Shown: in pieces, positions 34,745-46,549 of the stretch
Position numbering within the stretch: position 1 is the stretch's first letter
Layout: every line of letters starts with the position of its first letter
DNA from: Paguma larvata
Lineage: Eukaryota > Chordata > Mammalia > Carnivora > Viverridae
Length of the DNA: 64,000 nt
Direction: 5' to 3'
Assembly: GCA_030068075.1 (NCBI GenBank)
Contig: CM057829.1
Location: forward strand, 82,699,132-82,763,131
The notes under the pieces: generated by a model
Told to the model about the DNA's origin: nothing
Database searches by the model: none
Seen by the model: the letters and a program-made list of their open reading frames with translations, nothing else
Program-made: the position numbers and the translations under genes

Positions 34745-34761
34745 GAAAAAGATACAAAATG

Positions 34762-35438
34762 TATTCTACTAATAAATTTATTAAATTAAATCACCTATTT
34801 ACTCTTAGAATAAATTCTGTTCTTTACTGAGTTTAGAAGGAGGCTACAACTCACCTATCTAGACCAAACTGTGTAGTCTAGAGGACTTGTCAGTATTGTT
34901 TTCTGGATTTGATCTGTCTCTATTATTTCTTCTTGTATATCTTCCTCTTTAAATACTTGTGTGATTTTTAAATCAATAGTGACACTACTTTTGGTAAAAG
35001 TAAGAACTATCTTTACTTCTAAATTTATTTTCATTTATTTATTGGCTCTATAGGCATTTCACCTTTATTTTACCTAAAGCTTTATGATATTCCTAAGATA
35101 CCAAAACATTGATAATTAGTATTAGCATGGTTTGCTTTGACTCAATTACAGGTTGGACAATAGGAAGGTGAAGAAGTTGGGTTTTAGAAATACTGTAAGT
35201 ACACAATAATTAATTGTTGGTTTTGGAAGCTATAATTAAATAAGAACATTTTAAAGGAAAAAATACATGAATCCTCTGTAAGATGTGATAGCTGGGTCAC
35301 ATTTTTTGAAGTTCCTTTTAAGATTTCCGATTCTTTGAACAGTTTAAAGGAAAGCAGTTAAATGAAGTAAAAAGGCATCGTTTCATTATTCCTTTAATAA
35401 AGCAAACTGCTTTGTGATCTAAGGATGTCAGAATGTGT

Positions 35439-35439
<1 letters not shown>
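34762..35439. other. AT-rich single-copy DNA
   Basis: Nothing recognised before the CA run. Confidence 0.45.

Positions 35440-35473
<34 letters not shown>
35440..35473. repeat. (CA)n microsatellite
   Basis: About 17 uninterrupted CA units followed by a short TATA run. Expected to be polymorphic. Confidence 0.95.
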
Positions 35474-35479
<6 letters not shown>

Positions 35480-35597
35480 CTCTGCTACCTTGATAAAATA
35501 GTTATTTATAAATCTTTTTTTTTTTCATAAGGAATTGAACTTTGAAAGAAACTCTCTTCAAAAAAATGTGTAATGGTCTTAGAATGCATATAGAATT

Positions 35598-35838
35598 GGG
35601 GCACCTGGGTGGCTCAGTGGGGTAAATGTCCAATTCTCGATTTCGGCTTAGGTCATGATCTTGAGGTTCATGGGATCAAGCCCAGGGTCGGGCTCTGTGC
35701 TGACAGTGTGGAACCTGCTTGAGATTCTCTCTCTCCCTCTCTTTTCCTCTCCCCCTCTTTTTGCCCCTCACGCACACACACACACTCTCTCTCTCTCTCT
35801 GTCTAAATAAATAAATAAACTTTTAAAAATAAAATAAA
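35598..35838 (+). mobile_element. CAN SINE with 17-bp TSD
   Basis: Head gggcacctgggtggctcagt, then ttcggcttaggtcatgatct, a pyrimidine part with a (CA)5 and (CT)6 mix, then the tail taaataaataaataaacttt. TSD agaatgcatatagaatt (35581-35597) versus agaatgcaaaatagaatt (35839-35856). This is the subtype with a caaccc-free gacagtgtggaacctgcttg body. Confidence 0.95.
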
Positions 35839-35856
35839 AGAATGCAAAATAGAATT

Positions 35857-37949
35857 GTTATACCCAGTGAACGTTGGTGTGATTACAGTTCAAATTCGTA
35901 AGCAAGTTGGATATCATAGATCATTGGACATCTGTGGATTAGAATGTCTTCATTATTGCTTTTCATATTTACCATAACTGTTCTTTAATTACTATCTATA
36001 ATTAGCTACTCACCAAAAGTTGGAGTGAACCCTTTAAGTAGAGATAAGTCACATATGTATTAGACATTCACTGGAGTCCACGACCTGTGCTAGGAATATA
36101 ATAGACATTCAACTAACATTGCTAATCGACTGATTTTACAATCATCAATTTTAAAAGGTTTTTACTGGAATATTTTTGTCCTTTGATCACTCAAAGATAA
36201 TGAATATTTTCTATTTATTTGGTCATCCTATATTTTCACGGTAACCTCGGCATCAGATGTATCTCCGTCATTGGTACATTTCAGGATACTATTAATATGA
36301 ATACATTCACAATAATGCTTGGTCACCTCCATCTATTACTTTCTGACCTTGCCTTTTGATCTCTTCAACCTTGGTAACTATTATCACATTAAGCAACCTT
36401 TTACAATTATTAGTATTTAGAAAAGAATAACCCAAGGAGCAATTAAATGTGTTGCCCTTCTTATAGTCTGTAATTTTCCCTTTTCCTATTAAGTAGTGGA
36501 CTTACACTCTTCGGTGACATTCTTTTGATTCTCAGGCACTTACAGTAAGTGTTTCCTTATTTCTTTTTATAACCTCTACTAATCGGGTTTCATTCTGTGA
36601 CTCTGTCTCATGACTTTGCCCTAACACAGACCAAGTAATTACTACTCTTACATTTTTACCTTGTAACTACATTTTCCCTGCCTTTTTAATGTAATTTCAG
36701 TAGTGCCCTATACTCAAGTTAGGGCATTCTAGGTTTCTGAAGGTGATTTTCTGAGATGAGACATATAATCAAAGACCTAACTACTTCTATTCACAGCACT
36801 TACTGAAATACATTGTACATGAATATTTCGGCACTTAAACGTATCAGAAATTTGAAGCATTTATTTTCAACAACAAACAATATTATTGTGAATATTTGAC
36901 TCATTTTTCTGGGAGTAAATTTCTATTAAACACTATCTTTGAATCTATAAATATAAGATGAAAAGGCACCAAAAAACGCCCCATAAATTATGTAATGATA
37001 ATTGACAATGTGTATTTGTTGTAGGTTTTGCACAGGTTGATTAATTCTGTAAAACAAACAAAATTCTAGTGTAAAATGAAATATTTCTTATTGCCCATTA
37101 AGATAAATGTTTCACATAATTCTAGGCATAGTAAATTGTTCAGGTTTACTGAGAAGTGTGTGCATGAAGAACTCTGCTAATGAAATGGAGGTCAAGTGGT
37201 TCCTATTCTTCAAGGGGACAACCTGGACCCAAACTTTATTATTCAACATGACCAGACACACAGCTGGAGCTGGCTAGCTGGCTTTGGCAGTCGAGTGGGA
37301 ATTTCATGAAACAACCTATTATTTTTATACCTTAAGTAGCTGTTTCTAAACTGCCAAGATTACGGATTTTCAAAGGTGATCTCTTGGGTGATAAACATTT
37401 GCTAGGTATTTTGTTTCGTGAAGGGAAAATATACACAAACACACACACACACACTTACCCACCTTTTAGAATTCAATTTTAAGTTCACTTAAAGTCTATC
37501 CATTGTAATGCTAATTTAGTGCTTGTTTAGCTTTTCTTCAGCTTTCAGATTCTCTGAAAATTTCATTAGAACCTCTGAAAGAAAACAACAAAAAAAAGAA
37601 AACCACACACCTATTTTCTTTTGGAAACTGGTAAGCAGGATTGATCACTCAGCCTAAAATAGAATGTGCAAAGCAGAGAGATATATTTGCTTTGATTTAT
37701 GGCAATGTGTGTATTTCAGCTTAATGAAGATTTTACTCTTAGGAACATTTAGAGAATGGATTGTAGTGTTTTGATGTAGAAGGCCAAAGGAGATCTTGTT
37801 TTGTTCTGATTGGGTTCCCCATTTAATCTCAGACACTCTTAGGGAGTTGTGCAGCAATCGTTGAATATTCGACAAAAACGAGCCTAGTTTTCGACACGCG
37901 TTATACAGAAACTAAAACAAGGAAACTTGCTTTGATTGAATTGTGGAAC
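35857..37949. other. Repeat-poor AT-rich DNA
   Basis: Over 2 kb with no recognised interspersed repeat; a short (CA)n run lies at about 37436-37454. Frames (for example 37654-37875 -, 73 codons) have no motif. Confidence 0.45.
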
Positions 37950-38290
37950 ATTTGGTGTATTAGGCATTTGCAGAGTAACTCACATGGGAAAGAAATGCAA
38001 TTGTCCAGCAAAAACTTTGTCCCACCAGGCGTCTTTTTATATTATGAATCTTCATCATTTTGCAGGAATATAAAAGAATCATGATTGACAACTTAAAACC
38101 TAAATATGCTGCCGAGGCAGCACCAGGGCAGCAATGGCGCAGAAGAGAAGGAAAGAGATTGAGTGACTGTCAATGATCATAATTGTGTGCATAGCACCAG
38201 TAGCTCCGTGCACAGCACAGAGTCTAAATGAAATGTCTCTCTCCATGGGTCTTAGAGTCTGACGTGATCATACTGACAACCAAAAAGGCG
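37950..38290. other. Repeat-free block with several CpGs
   Basis: tgctgccgaggcagcaccag contains a small palindrome (gctgccgaggcagc), and the block has higher complexity than its flanks. No repeat or exon recognised. Confidence 0.35.
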
Positions 38291-39172
38291 CTGCTTTTTT
38301 TTTTTTTCTTTGAAAAAGGAGTTTCTTTTTATTTTCCATTGTCAGTCACTTGATAGTGGCCTCTCCCTGACTGAAGAAAATGCGTGAGCCATATCTGAAT
38401 GATCAGCATCCAAAATAGAACTATGTAAACTTTGACTTTTGATGTAAGCTTTAGTGTCTTTTTTTGTGACACAAAATTAGTATATATCCACTTTAGACAA
38501 TTCAAACTAGCACAAAATGAAATTTAAAATTAGGCATACCTATATTATCCAAAGGTAATCAACCTCTGTTAATACATTGTTTATATCTTTCCAAAAAATT
38601 ATCAGTTCGTCAGTCAGATGTTTATATTTATCAATTTTGGAACAATTGGAGCCATAGTCTGTATTTTCAGTAAGTCGTTTTTAACTTTTATATCACCAAC
38701 AGTTCTCCGTTGTTTTAATTCTTCTTCTCTGTGTTCATATTCATGGTTTTGGCAACTCAGTCTTATGGATGTCCCGGAGTTTATTTGTACATCATATTCA
38801 TTAAAATTACTTGATTTCTTAAGGTCCAGAACAAAAAATGTCTGAAACTATAAACATTTTGGAGGTAAGTGGAAACCTACTTATTTTCTTTTTCTTTCTT
38901 TTTTTTTTTTTTTTTTTTTGTCTTATTTGCTCAAGTCACTTAGATTTCTGCCTTTTGTATTCCATAACATTACACTTCATTGTATGGTTTGCTGGCTCTC
39001 ATTTAAAAAAGGATCAGATGCATATTTTCTTCTTTCAGCCTAAGGCCGCTCTGTAACATAACCTTTTATAATACCTTGCAGCTAATTTTATTAGGGTATC
39101 ATTTGAAAAAAAGAGAAAATTTGTTTTTAATAGAGATATGTTTTAGCATTTGATGGCTGGTGATAGCTCAAG
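38291..39172. other. AT-rich DNA with T-runs
   Basis: T-runs at about 38297-38308 and 38898-38919. The frames at 38618-39056 are T-rich compositional frames. Confidence 0.45.
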
Positions 39173-39183
39173 AAAAGTTCTTA

Positions 39184-39398
39184 CGGGGGCACCTGCGTGG
39201 CTCAGTGGATTAAGCGTTGGGCTTTTAATTTCGGTTCAGGTCATGATCTCACTGTGGGATGGAGCCCCACATAGGGCCCTGTGCTGACAGCAGGGAGTTG
39301 GCTTGGGATTCTCTCTCTCCTTGTCTCTCTGCTCTCTCTGCCCCTCCTCCTCCCCCATGCCGTCTCTCTCAAAATAAATAAATAAACTTAAAAAAAAA
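39184..39398 (+). mobile_element. CAN SINE with weak TSD
   Basis: Head gggggcacctgcgtggctca, short body with a lost B-box segment (ctcactgtgggatggagccc), then the tail aaataaataaataaacttaa. TSD aaaagttctta versus aaaagtcctca at 39173 and 39399. Confidence 0.94.
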
Positions 39399-39519
39399 AA
39401 AAGTCCTCAGTGTTCCTGCTACTTATTAAGGGGACACATTTTTTTATTTTTGTGGAAAGCCTACCTGGTATTGTGTGAAAACATTCATTTTATATCAATA
39501 TCTAGGAAGCTTCAAATCA

Positions 39520-39640
39520 TTGCAATGCCAATAAATAGCGTGATCATAGGCAAATTACTTAACGTTATTGAGATTGATTGTTTCCTTATCTGAAATAATG
39601 AATGCTATTTTACACAGGTTTTAGGAAGGGAGATAATAAA
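39520..39640 (-). repeat. MIR relic
   Basis: gtgatcataggcaaattact, then attgtttccttatctgaaat, then gggagataataaaat: the reversed MIR core, very decayed. Confidence 0.6.
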
Positions 39641-39804
39641 ATCTATGTTGCAGAATTTTTAGGAAGTTTAGGGACATGCTGTTTATTCATATATCTCTAC
39701 ATAAATTTGCCTCCAGTAAATGACAGATACAAAGAATTATAGACAACAATATAATTGGTGATTCATTTCTATTCATGCTGTCCATGATGTCGGCATGATC
39801 CTTA

Positions 39805-39931
39805 TCTTTCTTATTTTCCTCCTTCCTTCCTGCCTTCCTCTCATCGTCCCTCCCTCTTTCTTTCTTTCCATTTTCCTTACTTCCTCCCTCCCTCGGTGCC
39901 TCCCTCCTTCTCTCTCTCTCTCTCTTTCTTT
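39805..39931 (+). repeat. Polypyrimidine tract with (TCCC)n and (CT)n blocks
   Basis: About 125 bp almost purely C and T (tcctccttccttcctgcctt, cttcctccctccctc and a final (CT)n). Similar in type to the tract at 309-472. Confidence 0.88.
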
Positions 39932-40384
39932 AATAATATTCACTATTACTTTACATCCAAGTTTGCCACTGTTAAATGTTAATTGTGCAAATAGTTATGC
40001 TCCTTCTGCCATACTGACTTAATGCCTTTTCTTTCCAGTTAATGATCAGATAAACCCTAAAGTTGTATGTTTTTTAAAATTATAGTATTCTGCCATTTTT
40101 CCAAAAATTATTTCATATTATTAATAAACGTCTTTTTTTTCCTTTTGGTTTTACTCAAATACCACAGCCTGAAATATTTTTCCTCTGTTAAAAGTCTGTT
40201 TTAACCTACAACTGATTAAAGATTCCTGTTTACAGAAATGGCAAAGTTTTCTTCAGCTTCCTAGAGGAGAGCAGAAAGAGAAGTTAAGGCAAAATATTGA
40301 GTTTAGCATGGAAATTGTAGAAGTGTATTAAAGGGTAGGGTGGACACTATCTGTGGTCCATCTCTGCCAGAATGGAAGAGGGGA
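39932..40384. other. AT-rich single-copy DNA
   Basis: Nothing recognised. Confidence 0.45.
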
Positions 40385-40615
40385 AAGGTCACTCGGCTTG
40401 AGATTGGAAAACCTGGGTTTGATTCCCAGAATTGCTACTTACTCATGTTTTGGTATCAGAGAAACCACTTAACCTTGCTCCGCCTTTGTGGTATTATGAA
40501 AGTCACTTAGCCTTTTTAACCTTAGTTTCCTCATTTATAGATTAAAGATAAATAAAATCTATTTTGAATAATTTTTAGGAGAATTAACTGAGGTCTGGCA
40601 GGTTTAAGTGGTTTG
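40385..40615 (-). repeat. MIR relic with internal partial repeat
   Basis: Reverse MIR: aacctgggtttgattcccag, then aaaccacttaaccttgctcc, and a second related core agtcacttagcctttttaac and cttagtttcctcatttatag 30-40 bp further on. The doubled core could be a local duplication or two overlapping relics. Confidence 0.72.
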
Positions 40616-40811
40616 TATACTGGCAGTATGTTTTTTGGTTTTTATTTATTTTTTAGATAAGCATTTCTTTGTTAAATGGTGAAAGACAATGGAGTGCTTT
40701 AAAAATAGACACAGCACAGAGATGGTTACAGGGAGCAGAGGTGGGGTAAAATTGAAAACTGGGTCTTACTTATAATCTTTCAGGCAACAAAGTGCTAGAA
40801 TTAACTTTAAA

Positions 40812-41026
40812 CTTTTTTTTTTTAATGTTTATTTATTTTTGAGAGACATAGAGGCAGAGCGCGAACACGGGAAGGGCAGAGAGAGAGGGAGACACAGAAT
40901 CTGAAGCAGGCTCCAGGCTCTGAGCCATCAGCACAGAGCCCAACACGGGGCTCGAACTCACAGATTGTGAGATCATGACCTGAGCAGAAGTCGGCCGCCC
41001 AACCGACTGAGCCACCCAGGCACCCC
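40812..41026 (-). mobile_element. CAN SINE with perfect 15-bp TSD (young)
   Basis: Reversed tail taatgtttatttatttttga, then gagcccaacacggggctcga, then agtcggccgcccaaccgact and gagccacccaggcacccc. TSD agaattaactttaaa at 40797-40811 and 41027-41041. Confidence 0.97.
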
Positions 41027-41054
41027 AGAATTAACTTTAAAATAGGAGGTGGGA

Positions 41055-41280
41055 GGGGTGCCTGGGTGGCTCAGTCAGTTGGGCAGCCGACTTAGGCTCA
41101 GGTCATGATCTCACGCTCTGTGAGTTCAAGCCCCGCATCGGGCTCTGTGCTGACAGCTCAGAGCCTGGAGCCTGCTTTGGATTCTGCATCTCCCTCTCTC
41201 TCTGCCCCTCCCCTGCTCACACTCTGTCTCTCTCTCTCTGTCTCAAAAATAAAGATTAAAAAAATTAAAATAAAATAAAA
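41055..41280 (+). mobile_element. CAN SINE, young, beside an inverted copy
   Basis: Head ggggtgcctgggtggctcag, then ccgacttaggctcaggtcat, then caagccccgcatcgggctct, (TC)n, then caaaaataaagattaaaaaa. Lies head-to-head with the - copy that ends 28 bp upstream. The tail has lost the usual aataaacatt form. Confidence 0.96.
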
Positions 41281-41339
41281 TGGGGGTAGGGAAAGCAGAA
41301 GAAAAAAAAAGATTTACTCTGTAATGGGCGTATTAGACA

Positions 41340-41510
41340 CTTTTATTCATGTCATGTTATTAAATCCTTAGGACGACTCGAAGGTAAGTTTTATTATCCT
41401 TATTTCACAGATGATTAAATAGATGCAAAATAAATGTTCTAAGTAACTTGTTCAATATCATATAGCAAATGAAGAGGAGAAGCTGGGAATCAACCAAACA
41501 TACACCGTCA
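41340..41510 (+). repeat. MIR relic
   Basis: ttaaatccttaggacgactc, then tattatccttatttcacaga and tgattaaatag, then tgttctaagtaacttgttca, then agctgggaatcaacc: the standard forward MIR order. Confidence 0.75.
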
Positions 41511-43755
41511 CACCAAGAACATGGTTGGCTGTCATACCGCTACTCCGAGACCACCATAAAATGGCAGGCAGACATATATGAGCAGTTTGCTTATTCTTTT
41601 ACTAGGTCTTCTGTTAGCTAACAAGATAAATAAAGGGGCAAGGATAATGGCCTCTGTCTGATCTGGAGTACAATTCCTGAGGCAAATAGATTGTCATTAG
41701 CAAGAAGCCCAAATATTGACGCCTTTGATGCGTTTTCGTGACAATATGTGGGAACCTATAACTAAAGCGCTCTACGAGACTACAAAAAAAGTACATATAT
41801 TTTGTCATAATGGGGGGGGCACTGTCCCAAGAAAATTACCAAAAGTGTAAATATCTGTATGTGATGATAATAAAATCATTCCTTGAGATGTGAACAAATC
41901 AAAATATCTCTTCCCCATATGGTAGCCCACATCCCCCTGTTTGTGATGGGACAAATGAGGGACAATGAGGACTTAAGGGGACAAAAGAGATAGACAACAT
42001 CATGTATTAGGAACTTGAAAATTTGCATTAATACCACCATAGGAAGGTGAATTCACCTTCCTTTCCCCATTTTAGATTGTATAGAATTTCTTTGGCTTAA
42101 CAATAGCTGAGACTTTTTAAAAAAATTATGTAAGAAAAATTAATTTAGGTCATGGTCTAGATTCCACTTATGAGCAAAATACTCTTTAGTTGTCTCAAGC
42201 TATATAAGCCAAGAACTCTCAAGGAAGGACTGAACTCTATGGGCAGACCGTTGCTGCTTTATCATTTTTCCAGCTGCTGGAAGCTTAACTACGTGGTGCC
42301 CTGTCCGAGAATGTGAAGCGAACATACGATATGAAAGCATTATGATGTGTGATTACTTTGCATGTGACGTGTGATAAAGGTTAACAGACTCCTCTCTCCG
42401 TTTGGTTTCAGCTTTGCCCATGCTTTCAGGAAAGGTTGCCAAAAAGCTTTCCTCTTCTTTCTCTATTTCTAAATTTATTCCTGCTAAGAGGTGAATCTTT
42501 ATATGCTCTACTCTAATGCAAAGATCATGGGTATACTACCTTTACGAGGGTTTGCAGGAAACATATGGAGAGCAGATTATTCAGGTTGTAAAAATTACCA
42601 CTTCAGATTTGGTTCACTTGACTTGTCATCCTTCCTGTCATCCAGTACTCTCTTCTCACCCACCATGTAAACATCGCTTTGGCACAAGATTTCACTTCTT
42701 AAGTTGATGAGATCTCATGGGCTTTGTGTGTGTGTAGGTGCGCACAAACAGGCTGCAGAATGTGAACATCTCTTTTGATGTGAGAGGAGAGGAAGAATTG
42801 ATTCTCCGTTCTTTATTCTGTAGATACGTGCAAAGTCAACATTCATTTACTTTTAATTGAACCCCGAGTATTTTCAAAGCAAAAGAGTTTGATGAGAACT
42901 GGGGCAGAGACAAAATTGACATGATGACTAATATTGGTGAGCGTGAGTCTACCAGCCAAGAAAAGAATACGAGATAAGATAGAAGGTAAAAGTCAAAAGA
43001 AAAACATAAATTCCTCTGAAAAATTTTAAAATGGGGGAAAGTTCTGGCTGAGGAACTCAGAACACTTACTGGAAGAGGAAGACTTTAAAGGGAGTCTTTA
43101 AAGATGCATCAAAGATACTCTGGGGTTTGAGATGTTTAAAAGGGTGATCTTTGGTATCAACAATTATGATCATAGATACAGAGGCAGGAAAGCACAGGCC
43201 AATTTTATTGAATTGCAACTGCAACTGTAAAGTCAGGATACGTGGAGTGCAGTTGTAGGGAGAATTGGAAGCACATTTGGGGTATGTGGTAGGATCCCTC
43301 AAGTGCCTTGCTTAGTGGATAATGTATTTCTCAGGCAACACATATCACTGAGATTAAAAAAAACTTAGATGTGAAGTTGATTTGGGGAAAGTATAATAAT
43401 ATAAAATATAGGTCGGAGACAGGGAAGTTAAGTGTGGGAAGACCAGTTAGTAAGCCATGACAATTCAGAAAAGAAGCAATTAAATACATTTGTATGATTG
43501 TAGAAGGAACGAACAGAAAGATAACAAATCAAAAATGTTGCGGAGAAAATCTGCCCTGTGATATAATGTGTTAGATTCAAACATGGCTGGAAGGGAAGAA
43601 AACTAAAAAATCAGACACGAGCTGAATATTTGGGGTGGGGTGGAGACTCTATGTGGCTAATAGGTAACTACTAGTATTTGAGGTTAATTCAGTTTACTTC
43701 CTAGGTTGTATTCTCTGTACTTTAGGGTGAGCAGGAATCAAGAAATGTAGTTTTT
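41511..43755. other. Unassigned DNA, mostly single-copy
   Basis: About 2.2 kb. A G8 run lies at 41812-41819 and short TG runs at about 42725-42735. Segments from 43020 on have the texture of an old decayed repeat, but no family is recognised. Frames (for example 43066-43302 -) are not credible genes. Confidence 0.4.
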
Positions 43756-43772
43756 AAGATAAGAAAAATCAA

Positions 43773-43957
43773 GGGGCTCCTGGGTGGTTCAGTCTGTTGG
43801 GTGTCCGACTTCAGCTCAGGTCATGATCTCGCAGTTCATGAGTTTGAGCCCCGCGTCGGGCTCTGTGCTGACAGCTCAGAGCCTGGAGCTTGCTTCAGAT
43901 TCTGTGTCTCCCTCTCTCTCTGTCTTTCAAAAATGAATATATGTTAATTTTTTTGAA
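43773..43957 (+). mobile_element. CAN SINE with 17-bp TSD
   Basis: Head ggggctcctgggtggttcag, CpG-retaining core ccgcgtcgggctctgtgctg, and a shortened pyrimidine part with no long TC run. TSD aagataagaaaaatcaa (43756-43772) versus aagataagaaagatcaa (43958-43974). Confidence 0.96.
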
Positions 43958-43974
43958 AAGATAAGAAAGATCAA

Positions 43975-44811
43975 TATTTTGATGAGTAGAGAGGAAGAGA
44001 CCAGTAGAGAGAGAGTTTGAAACACAATGAAGAGTGAGGACATTGAAGACAATCCGATCAAGGAGGAGGGTTGGCCTTGAAAAACAGGAGAGGTTTTATG
44101 TTTCCCTAACTCAGTAAAGGAAAGAGGAAAGAACAGATGAAAACAGACAGATATTTACAGGTGGGATAGGGTGAGTTTGAGGGACATAGACTTAAATGCC
44201 CTAGATCAGAATAAAGTCCAGTGTGAGGTGATTTTTCCATTGTTAGGGATCTATGATTGAGGCTGAAACAGATGAGTGTAGGTTAAGTGGAGAAGATTCA
44301 CTGGGGAGTGTGCAAGACCTCACAAGATCACGTACAAGAGCTTACAGCTGCATACCCTTCATGAAGAAGTCCACACCAGCTGTAGGACACTGGTCTCACT
44401 CAATCCATCCATATCAACCTTTTTTGCTACAGTTCAGATGGCATTTGAATACTAACTACATTAAATGATTCATAAAGGTTCTGAAAATATTGCTATTTCC
44501 CTGCTCCTTCGAAGTGATTGTTTTTTCATTTTTACTTTTAATTGTCCCTTTTTCAAACTGTATTCAATTGTGTAAACCCCTTCAAATCTTTTCCAGGAAT
44601 ATGTAAAGGGTTCATCTAGGTTTGATGATAGATGTTTACCCCTATACTCTCTTGTTCAACCCTATACTCTCTTGAGAACAATATGGAACTCCCATTTTCT
44701 TTCTAAAATAGAGATAATCATCATTACTGACCTCGTTTTTTCTTGAAGAGTATATAGGTGAAAGTTGATTTGCCCTTTATTTATTTTTTTTGTAAATAAT
44801 ACATGTTTTTA
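43975..44811. other. Unassigned DNA with a 21-bp period duplication
   Basis: Two copies of accctatactctcttg at 44638-44653 and 44659-44674. The rest is purine-rich (43975-44240), then AT-rich, and no gene is supported. Confidence 0.4.
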
Positions 44812-44960
44812 TTTGTATAGTGCTTTAAGTGGACAGAAAACTTTGACAGTCTCACACCAACCCTATAGTAGGCATAGTTTTACTAGCATTTTACTTTTGA
44901 CAAAACTGAATTGTAGAGAGGTTAGGTAACTTCCCCAGGGTCCAAATTTTGGTTTTACTT
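44812..44960 (+). repeat. MIR relic
   Basis: tatagtgctttaagtggaca, then accaaccctatagtaggcat, then aactgaattgtagagaggtt and aggtaacttccccagggtcc is the forward MIR order with many changes. Confidence 0.7.
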
Positions 44961-45534
44961 GATAAGTTGGAAGAACCAACCTAAATACCGATCATACTTC
45001 CTCTCCTGTGTTATGTCCGTTCAACTTCAAGTTGAAGTTTGGGGATCCATGTATAAGTATTAGTTTTTTTAGACTTTATTTTAACTTTAATTAAGTTGGC
45101 AGATCAATAAGTTATCCTTAGACATAATTTTTGATGATTTCTGTCCAAAATCAACTTAGAAGGATGATCCTGGTGTTCTTAGGGAATTGGTATTCTGTTT
45201 AGGAAACGACAGCACGTGTATGCAGGTCTTGGTGAGGAGGTACATGAGGAGGAAGGTATTTACACTACAGATTCCTCCCTCCCTACTGTTTTTTATTCTC
45301 TCTACATTGTGCACTTCCTGTATCCAGAGAAACAAAACCAAAACAGAAGCTCAAAACTTGCTTAGTTGGAAGAGATTGTGGCTTGAGAGTCATTAAATTA
45401 CAAAATAAAAATAAAAATAAAATAAAATAAAATATATTCATCAAAAATCAAAAGTTGTGAACAAATTACACAAATTTTTGAACCTAGTTAGGAGAAATAC
45501 AGCAAATATCTGCTAAGACAAGTCTGTTACATCA
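44961..45534. other. AT-rich DNA
   Basis: An A-rich (aaaataaa)n stretch lies at about 45402-45432. The frames at 45156-45396 overlap on both strands and have no motif. Confidence 0.45.
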
Positions 45535-45546
45535 AAAACATTACAG

Positions 45547-45768
45547 GGGCGCCTGGGTGGCTCAGTTGGTTAAGCGGCCGCTTCAGCTTAGGTCATGATC
45601 TCACGGTCTGTGAGTTCGAGCCCCGCATCAGGCTCTGTGCTGACAGCTCAGAAGCTGGAGCCTGCTTCAGATTATGTGTCTCCTTCTCTCTTTGCCCTTC
45701 CCTTGCTCACACTCTGTCTCTATGTGTCTCAAAAATAAATTTAAAAAAACATTAAAAAATTAAAAAAA
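45547..45768 (+). mobile_element. CAN SINE, young
   Basis: Head gggcgcctgggtggctcagt, then gttaagcggccgcttcagct (one small deletion in the gac segment), then cgagccccgcatcaggctct, and a double A-rich tail. A weak TSD related to aaaaacatta lies on both sides. Confidence 0.95.
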
Positions 45769-46003
45769 ACATATTTACAAAGCAAAATAATTTTCATATA
45801 TGCCTGTACATATACATATTATGGGAATCCAAAATATGCTTTTCTTTCTTTAACTACCAATGCTAAAACTGCAATGGCAAAGAAGAGATAATATCTAGCA
45901 CAAAATATTATTTATAAAAGTTATATCTTTGGTACACAAGAGATTTGCTTTCGGATTCTTTTAAAAATAAGAACTGTCAGTTTCTTATTCATGCATAATA
46001 GTT

Positions 46004-46005
<2 letters not shown>
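45769..46005. other. AT-rich DNA
   Basis: Nothing recognised. Confidence 0.4.

Positions 46006-46048
<43 letters not shown>
46006..46048. repeat. (TC)n microsatellite
   Basis: About 20 uninterrupted TC units, not attached to a SINE body. Expected to be polymorphic. Confidence 0.93.
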
Positions 46049-46050
<2 letters not shown>

Positions 46051-46549
46051 ATATACTCATGAAGTCCTATTGCTGCTCTGTGTCTTTTTGGGAACATGGC
46101 AAGAATAAAAAGTTACTATCTTCAAACAAGTTGATGTTAACTGCTTAGAAGCCACTGAAATAAGCTTTTAGCTTCAGTAAAATTTCATTACAGTGTGTTC
46201 AATTTTTCTCCTTTACCATTGCTTAACTTTTAATACTCTTGGTTTAGAGTAATGAAGACAAAAAAGGACATCCAAAATGATATCGATTGGTTAGTGTTCC
46301 CAAATTTGAAGAGAAAGGCACATTTTCTCTTGAGCCAAAAATTGATTTGCCTTTCAGGGTTTCTACTTTGAAGGCACTAGATGAGGTAAATTTGCATATT
46401 TTCTATGTTGTATAAATTCAACATTATTTTTATGTCTAAGATTGGAATCTATATATCCACGTCAACAATATCCAGCTAATACAAAAAATACGACTTAGAA
46501 ATAATTTTACTTTAATTTCTAATATTTATGTAGTCTTTATGTCATCTGA
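46049..46549. other. AT-rich single-copy DNA
   Basis: Nothing recognised. Confidence 0.45.

Noticed and set aside
45547..45620. tRNA-like A- and B-boxes at SINE heads (also in all other CAN SINEs)
   Set aside because: These are the tRNA-derived pol III promoter of the SINE, not tRNA genes.
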